18,579 bases of DNA from Bacillota bacterium (GTDB taxonomy: Bacteria > Bacillota > UBA994). Below the pieces are notes generated by a model. The model had not been told where the DNA came from. It worked only from the letters and a program-made list of their open reading frames with translations, and made no database searches. A program made the translations under genes and the position numbers. The stretch lies in NCBI GenBank assembly GCA_018725275.1, contig QLUC01000016.1, positions 1 through 18,579 on the forward strand, written 5' to 3'. This document shows positions 14,860 to 18,579 of this stretch, one piece after another (positions within the stretch are counted from its first letter, which is position 1; every line of letters begins with the position of its first letter).

Positions 14860-16115
14860 CGCAGCTAGAATGGGCCCGTCAGGGCATCGTTACCCCCCAG
14901 ATGGAGTCGGCCGCCAAGCGCGAAGGCCTTGCCGCCGAAGATTTACGCGCCAAAATTGCCGCGGGGACGGTGGTCTTGCCGGCGAATAAAAACCATCGCC
15001 ACCTTACACCCATAGCGGTGGGGAAGGGGCTTACCACCAAGGTTAACGCCAATATCGGCACCTCAGAAGCGTATCCTCATCTGGCACCGGAACTGGCCAA
15101 ACTGCAGGCGGCGTTAAAAGCGGGCGCGCATTCCATCATGGACCTCAGCACCGGAGGGGACATCGACCGCATCCGGCGAGAAATAATCAAAGCCTGCGCG
15201 GTCATGGTCGGCACCGTACCGCTGTACCAAGTGATGGTGGACGCCCAAAGGCAAAACCGGAGCCTGGGGGAGATCACTAGCGACGATATCTTTGACGGTG
15301 TCCGCAAGCATTGTCAGGACGGCGCCGATTTTATCACTGTGCACTGCGGCGTCACCAGAGAGGTCGTGGCCCTCCTCCGGGCAGAGGGCCGACTGATGGA
15401 CATTGTTTCGCGCGGGGGAGCGTTTTTGGCGCGGTGGATGCTGCACAATAATCGGCAAAACCCCCTCTTTGCCGAGTTTGACCGCCTGCTCGAAATTGCG
15501 CGCGAATATGATGTGGTGCTCAGCCTCGGCGATGGCCTGCGCCCAGGGTGTCTGGCCGATGCCACCGATGCCGCCCAAGTGTCCGAACTCTTAAACTTAG
15601 GCGGGTTAGTCAAGCGAGCGAGGGCGGCAGGGGTGCAAGTGATGGTCGAAGGACCGGGGCATGTGCCGCTCGACCAAGTCGAGAGCAATGTTAAGCTCGC
15701 CAAGACAATTTGTCACGACGCCCCATTCTATGTGCTAGGGCCCCTCGTCACCGACATCGCTCCCGGGTACGACCACATTACGGCGGCTATCGGGGGTGCG
15801 CTGGCCGCTTTTCATGGCGCGGACTTTCTTTGCTATGTGACCCCCGCCGAGCACTTGGGTCTACCTGACATAGATGATGTGCGCACCGGGGTGATGGCTT
15901 CGCGCATTGCCGCCCATGCCGCCGATGTCGCCAAGGGCATCAAGGGGGCGCGAGCGTGGGATGACAAAATGGCCAAGGCGCGGAAAGCCCTCGACTGGGA
16001 GGCGCAACTCTCCCTAGCCATAGATTCAGAAACCGCGACCCGCTTCAGACATGAGAAAAACGAGCGTCAGGAAGAATGCTGTACCATGTGCGGTCAGTTC
16101 TGCGCCTACAAGTAG
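14856..16115 (+). CDS. thiC: ThiC, phosphomethylpyrimidine (HMP-P) synthase
   Basis: The 419-residue radical-SAM enzyme converts aminoimidazole ribotide to hydroxymethylpyrimidine phosphate. Family stretches include TTKVNANIGTSEAYP, SIMDLSTGGDIDRIRR, DFITVHCGVTRE, SLGDGLRPGCLADATD, MVEGPGHVPLDQVE and VLGPLVTDIAPGYDHIT. The C-terminus carries the cluster-binding cysteines as CCTMCGQFC, where the spacing is CX2CX3C rather than the CX2CX4C of E. coli ThiC. The length matches the short ThiC form of anaerobes (E. coli has about 630 residues). TTG at 14856 has a strong ribosome site. It is the last gene of the operon and supplies HMP-P to ThiD. Confidence 0.95.
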   Translation: MTQLEWARQGIVTPQMESAAKREGLAAEDLRAKIAAGTVVLPANKNHRHLTPIAVGKGLTTKVNANIGTSEAYPHLAPELAKLQAALKAGAHSIMDLSTGGDIDRIRREIIKACAVMVGTVPLYQVMVDAQRQNRSLGEITSDDIFDGVRKHCQDGADFITVHCGVTREVVALLRAEGRLMDIVSRGGAFLARWMLHNNRQNPLFAEFDRLLEIAREYDVVLSLGDGLRPGCLADATDAAQVSELLNLGGLVKRARAAGVQVMVEGPGHVPLDQVESNVKLAKTICHDAPFYVLGPLVTDIAPGYDHITAAIGGALAAFHGADFLCYVTPAEHLGLPDIDDVRTGVMASRIAAHAADVAKGIKGARAWDDKMAKARKALDWEAQLSLAIDSETATRFRHEKNERQEECCTMCGQFCAYK

Positions 16116-16184
16116 AGCCGTATATTTTCGGTGATATGTTTTCTGCAATAGGGAATTCCTCAGTTTTGCAAAGTTATTCCCCAG

Positions 16185-16205
16185 GCACTCATGTGGAGTG
16201 TTTTT
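16185..16205 (+). terminator. Candidate terminator after thiC
   Basis: GCACTC (16185-16190) and GAGTGT (16196-16201) form a short stem with a G-U closing pair and loop ATGTG, followed by TTTTT. It lies 70 bp after the thiC stop. The stem is weak, so termination may also use the hairpin at 16289-16316. Confidence 0.5.
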
Positions 16206-16288
16206 CATTCAGGTTGATGCATCAGATAGTTTCGTATCCCGCAGCTGGGGCCGTCGAAGATCAACAAGTAGCCGTGGTGGATACCTGC

Positions 16289-16316
16289 AAAAACCGGCGA
16301 CCTCGGCACGGTTTTT
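16289..16316 (+). terminator. Second terminator-like hairpin at the head of repeat copy C
   Basis: AAAAACCG (16289-16296) pairs with CGGTTTTT (16309-16316) around a 12-nt loop, leaving a U-run at its 3' side. It could act on the thi transcript. It overlaps the start of the dispersed repeat, so it may instead be part of that element. Confidence 0.5.
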
Positions 16317-16418
16317 CCATCATGGTTACGACCGGGGGAGGGTCGGCGTGCCATGTCACGCCGCTACCTGGGACATTGTAGCGCCGGTAGATGGGGCGTT
16401 GTAGCGCCGGCACAAAAA
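16293..16418 (+). repeat. Dispersed intergenic repeat, copy C
   Basis: This is the most complete forward copy. It has the head ACCGGCGACCTCGG (16293-16306), GGTTACGACCGGGGGAGGG, hairpin core GGCGTGCCATGTCACGCC (16343-16360), CGCTACCTGGG, TTGTAGCGCCGG (16376-16387) and a second TTGTAGCGCCGGCACAAAAA (16399-16418). ACCGGCGACCTTAGG then starts again at 16419, as if another unit were beginning. It matches copy A in reverse and copy B in part. It contains no gene. Confidence 0.8.
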
Positions 16419-16425
16419 CCGGCGA

Positions 16426-16497
16426 CCTTAGGCGGGTCCTTGGGTTACAGCAGGTCGGCTGCCGCCTAAGGGGGTGCTTCCGGCCCGACTAGGCGGC
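16426..16497. repeat. Three-arm inverted repeat (mutually exclusive hairpins)
   Basis: CCTTAGGCGG (16426-16435) pairs perfectly with CCGCCTAAGG (16462-16471). The same middle arm (GCCGCCTA, 16461-16468) can instead pair with TAGGCGGC (16490-16497). It lies between repeat copy C and the Fur-type promoter. It may be a repeat remnant or a structured RNA made by readthrough; the function is unknown. Confidence 0.6.
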
Positions 16498-16513
16498 AAC
16501 TTTATTTTTGGTA

Positions 16514-16542
16514 TTGACAATCGTTATCAGTTGTACTAACAT
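16514..16542 (+). promoter_or_regulatory. Promoter with overlapping Fur box
   Basis: A perfect -35 TTGACA (16514-16519), a 17-nt spacer and TAACAT (16537-16542) form a strong promoter. The 15-mer TGACAATCGTTATCA (16515-16529) overlaps the -35 and spacer and matches the Fur 7-1-7 consensus TGATAATNATTATCA at 12 of 14 specified positions. Fur-Fe(II) bound here should block the polymerase, giving expression under iron starvation. Confidence 0.75.
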
Positions 16543-16580
16543 AAAAAGCGCGGGATGCGAATATTTTTTTACATGTGTAA

Positions 16581-16595
16581 TGAGAATGAGTATCT
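16581..16595 (+). promoter_or_regulatory. Second Fur-box-like site in the 5' leader
   Basis: TGAGAATGAGTATCT matches 11 of 14 specified positions of TGATAATNATTATCA. It sits within a longer imperfect dyad running from TAATGA to TCATTA. It lies downstream of the predicted transcription start and 44 nt before the NifH-like gene, so it would act as a second roadblock operator. Confidence 0.6.
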
Positions 16596-16639
16596 GTATC
16601 ATTATGACTGCATGGCCATACTCTATGGGGAGGTATCGT

Positions 16640-17407
16640 ATGAGAAAAATCGCCATATACGGCAAAGGTGGCATAGGCAAGTCCACCACTACGTCGAACT
16701 TAGCGGCGGCCTTAGCGGCTGGGGGTTTGCGAGTAATGCAGGTGGGCTGTGACCCCAAGGCTGATTCGACCACAAACCTCATGGGCGGTAAGAAAATACC
16801 CACTGTTCTGGACAGCATCAAGGCGAAGAGGGATGTTCTCAAGCTACAGGACATTGTCTTCGCCGGATATGGCGGGGTGTTGTGTGTCGAGGCTGGCGGC
16901 CCCCCACCGGGGGTGGGGTGTGCAGGGCGCGGCATCATCTCGGCTTTTGAGAAGCTGGCCGAACTGAAGGCCTTTGAAACTCTGCAGCCGGACATAGTCC
17001 TGTACGACGTCTTGGGTGATGTGGTGTGCGGCGGCTTTGCGATGCCGCTGCGGGAGGGCTATGCTCGGGAGGTCTATATTGTCACCTCCGGCGAAATGAT
17101 GTCCCTTTACGCTGCCTCAAACATCAGTTCTGCGGTCAAGAGATTTTCGGGCATAGGCTACGCCAGTCTGGGAGGGCTCATCTTAAACGCTAAGGGTGTA
17201 GTCGACGAAGTCGCGTTGGTGGAAAGGGCGGCGGCAGAAATCGGCACTTCTATTGTGACCTACATACCGCGCGATGGGCGCGTTCAGTCGGCGGAAAACA
17301 TGGGTCAGACGGTCATAGAGGCCTACGGGATCGGTGGCATGGGGGAGATTTACATGGATTTAGCCAATAAAATCCTCGCCCAGACGCACATAAAGAAAGC
17401 AATCTGA
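16640..17407 (+). CDS. NifH-like iron-sulfur ATPase (nitrogenase-reductase family), non-fixing context
   Basis: The 255-residue protein belongs to the NifH/BchL/CfbC family, homodimeric ATPases with one bridging [4Fe-4S] cluster that donate electrons to a NifDK-like partner. It has P-loop GKGGIGKST (residues 8-16), GCDPKAD (36-42), the two cluster cysteines Cys94 in GVGCAGRG and Cys130 in GDVVCGGFAMP, and Arg97 at the position ADP-ribosylated in true NifH. It is shorter than typical NifH (about 275-295) and lacks a C-terminal extension. GGPPPG replaces the usual GGPEPG. ATG at 16640 is chosen from GGGGAGGT (16627-16634) and the conserved N-terminus; the longer frame from 16508 would cross the promoter. 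Fur-type sites and the downstream metal-chelate binding protein indicate a role in iron or tetrapyrrole acquisition rather than nitrogen fixation (inference). Confidence 0.88.
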   Translation: MRKIAIYGKGGIGKSTTTSNLAAALAAGGLRVMQVGCDPKADSTTNLMGGKKIPTVLDSIKAKRDVLKLQDIVFAGYGGVLCVEAGGPPPGVGCAGRGIISAFEKLAELKAFETLQPDIVLYDVLGDVVCGGFAMPLREGYAREVYIVTSGEMMSLYAASNISSAVKRFSGIGYASLGGLILNAKGVVDEVALVERAAAEIGTSIVTYIPRDGRVQSAENMGQTVIEAYGIGGMGEIYMDLANKILAQTHIKKAI

Positions 17408-17421
17408 AAGGTGGTAAGGTA

Positions 17422-18579
17422 GTGAAGAAGTATCAGCAGTTTTTAGCCTTTGTCCTCGTGGCGGTCTTTAGTATCGGTATGATGGGTTGCACCGCGCAGC
17501 AGGAGGTGGCTACCCCTAGTAAGCCGCCGGTGGCGGTCTCCCCAGCCCCCGTACCTCCCGCTACGCCCGTTGCCCCCGCTGTGCCGGTTGCGCCGACTGC
17601 GCCGCTTGCTCCTAGCGCTCCAATGGTAGTGACCCCTCCCGTAACGCCTGCCCGACCGGTCGTAGTCCCACCGGCCCCCCCCCGACCAATCGCCCAAGCT
17701 GCGGCTCCAACCGCCACACCGGCAGTCCAGCCTGCAGCTCCCGTGGGGGATGCCCCAGTCACGGCAGAACCGTGGCGCCCACGTGAATTCACCTTGCGTG
17801 AAGCGGACGGCACGGTGCTTACCTTTCCCAAGGCTCCCGAGCGCGTGGTCATCTTGTCGCGAAGCATCATCTTTATTCTACACGGTCTCGGCATAACCCC
17901 GGTGGGCATTCATACCACGGCTTTGCCCTTGCCCGCGGGCCTGGAGGCGGTACCTCGCCTAGGCATGCCAATGAACCCCAACATTGAACAACTGGTGGCT
18001 TTACGGCCGGACCTCATCATCCTGAGCTCACGCTTCAAGCCGACCTTGGGTCCCATCTTCACTCGGCACAATCTGCCCGCCTTCTTCGTGGAAAATCAAA
18101 GCTATGAAGACACCATCAGAGCCATCGAGATGTTTGGGCGGGCTTTTGACCGCGTGCCCGCTGCAACCCGCATCATTCTCGACATGCGCGCGCGTGAGCA
18201 CCGCCTGGATGCATTACTGAGAGGCAAGGCCTCGCCTCGCGTCATGGTGCTCTTTGGCTCCGGCGGCAATTTCTTTTTTGCCACCAACAATTCCTTTGTG
18301 GGCGACTTGGTAAGAGAGGTAGGCGCGATCAATGTGGTCGAAGGAGCACGCCTCGCCGAGCAAATGCCAGGGTATGTGCCGCTCAGTATAGAGATGGCAG
18401 TCGCCTTAAATCCTGATGTAATTTTGCGCATTTCCCATGGCAACAGAGCGGAAACGCGTACTCAATTTGAACGGGAGTTCCGCGAAAATCCTATTTGGCA
18501 GAATACCACCGCAGTGCGCCGGGGGCGCATCTATGACCTCGACAGCAATCTATTCGACCCCAATCCCGGGCTGGCCGTC
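17422..18579 (+). CDS. Iron/tetrapyrrole-type ABC substrate-binding lipoprotein (partial)
   Basis: This open frame of 386 codons runs off the right edge. GTG at 17422 follows the NifH-like stop by 14 bp, with AAGGT-type ribosome sites (AAAGGTGGTAAGGT). Residues 1-22 form a lipoprotein signal, with MMGC giving lipidated Cys23. Residues about 24-117 are a Pro/Ala/Val-rich linker without predicted fold. From about residue 120 on it is a periplasmic-binding domain of the FepB/BtuF type (PF01497-like): FPKAPERVVILSR, GITPVGIHTT, NIEQLVALRPDLIILSS, ATNNSFVGDLVREVGAINVV, and near the edge NPIWQNTTAVRRGRIYDLD. Probably only about 20 residues are missing. It likely captures a ferric siderophore, heme or cobalamin; the iron-type promoter upstream favours iron. 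Permease and ATPase genes should lie further right. Confidence 0.88.
   Translation, partial: MKKYQQFLAFVLVAVFSIGMMGCTAQQEVATPSKPPVAVSPAPVPPATPVAPAVPVAPTAPLAPSAPMVVTPPVTPARPVVVPPAPPRPIAQAAAPTATPAVQPAAPVGDAPVTAEPWRPREFTLREADGTVLTFPKAPERVVILSRSIIFILHGLGITPVGIHTTALPLPAGLEAVPRLGMPMNPNIEQLVALRPDLIILSSRFKPTLGPIFTRHNLPAFFVENQSYEDTIRAIEMFGRAFDRVPAATRIILDMRAREHRLDALLRGKASPRVMVLFGSGGNFFFATNNSFVGDLVREVGAINVVEGARLAEQMPGYVPLSIEMAVALNPDVILRISHGNRAETRTQFEREFRENPIWQNTTAVRRGRIYDLDSNLFDPNPGLAV

Noticed and set aside
16076..16404. Two overlapping forward frames (101 and 68 codons)
   Set aside because: They are made of thiC 3' sequence, terminators and repeat copy C, with no family resemblance.
16640..17407. Calling the gene nifH of a nitrogen-fixing nitrogenase
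   Set aside because: No nif genes adjoin it, the protein is short, and the Fur-type promoter and metal-chelate binding protein point elsewhere.
17433..17909. 158-codon Gly/Ala/Thr-rich reverse frame
   Set aside because: It is the antisense image of the Pro/Ala linker in the lipoprotein, and a second reverse frame there is equally spurious.

Overview
The window looks like chromosomal DNA of an anaerobic Bacillota bacterium (Clostridia-like, moderately high GC). This rests on gene content: a gamma-alpha fused 2-oxoacid:ferredoxin oxidoreductase, ThiW, a short ThiC, a copper-amine-oxidase-type stalk domain, DUF3798, DUF362, strong AGGAGG ribosome binding sites and frequent GTG/TTG starts. No species is assigned.

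Layout, left to right. (1) 1-591 has no convincing gene; it holds a dispersed repeat and an orphan intrinsic terminator. (2) 592-6049 (+) is a four-gene ABC uptake operon: a stalk-domain/DUF3798 binding protein, a double ATPase and two BmpA/Yuf-type permeases, with a stable hairpin after the binding protein. (3) 6115-9850 (-) is korA-korB-DUF362. It converges on the ABC operon at a bidirectional terminator (6072-6104). (4) 10123-11678 (+) has a solitary rnfD, a 53-codon basic protein too short to be found by length-filtered ORF calling, and an unrecognised 128-residue protein. (5) 11871-16115 (+) is a TPP-riboswitch-controlled thiamin operon, thiW-thiD-thiM-thiE-thiC. (6) 16116-16639 is a long intergenic region with terminators, a second repeat array, competing inverted repeats and an apparently Fur-controlled promoter. 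(7) 16640-18579 (+) has a NifH-like iron-sulfur ATPase followed by an iron/tetrapyrrole-type lipoprotein binding protein that runs off the right edge.

How the genes fit together. The thi genes suggest de novo HMP synthesis (ThiC), phosphorylation (ThiD), thiazole import and salvage (ThiW, ThiM) and coupling (ThiE). No thiazole-synthesis genes are present here. KorAB would produce reduced ferredoxin and acyl-CoA. The DUF362/ferredoxin protein and the divergent RnfD homologue are plausible electron-handling neighbours, but their link is inferred from position.

The most interesting locus is the right end. A NifH-type reductase with both cluster cysteines follows a promoter overlapped by a good Fur-box match and lies 14 bp upstream of a metal-chelate binding lipoprotein. 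This suggests an iron-starvation-induced nitrogenase-like reductase working with an iron or tetrapyrrole importer rather than in nitrogen fixation. The rest of the locus, including any NifD/K-like partner, lies outside the window.
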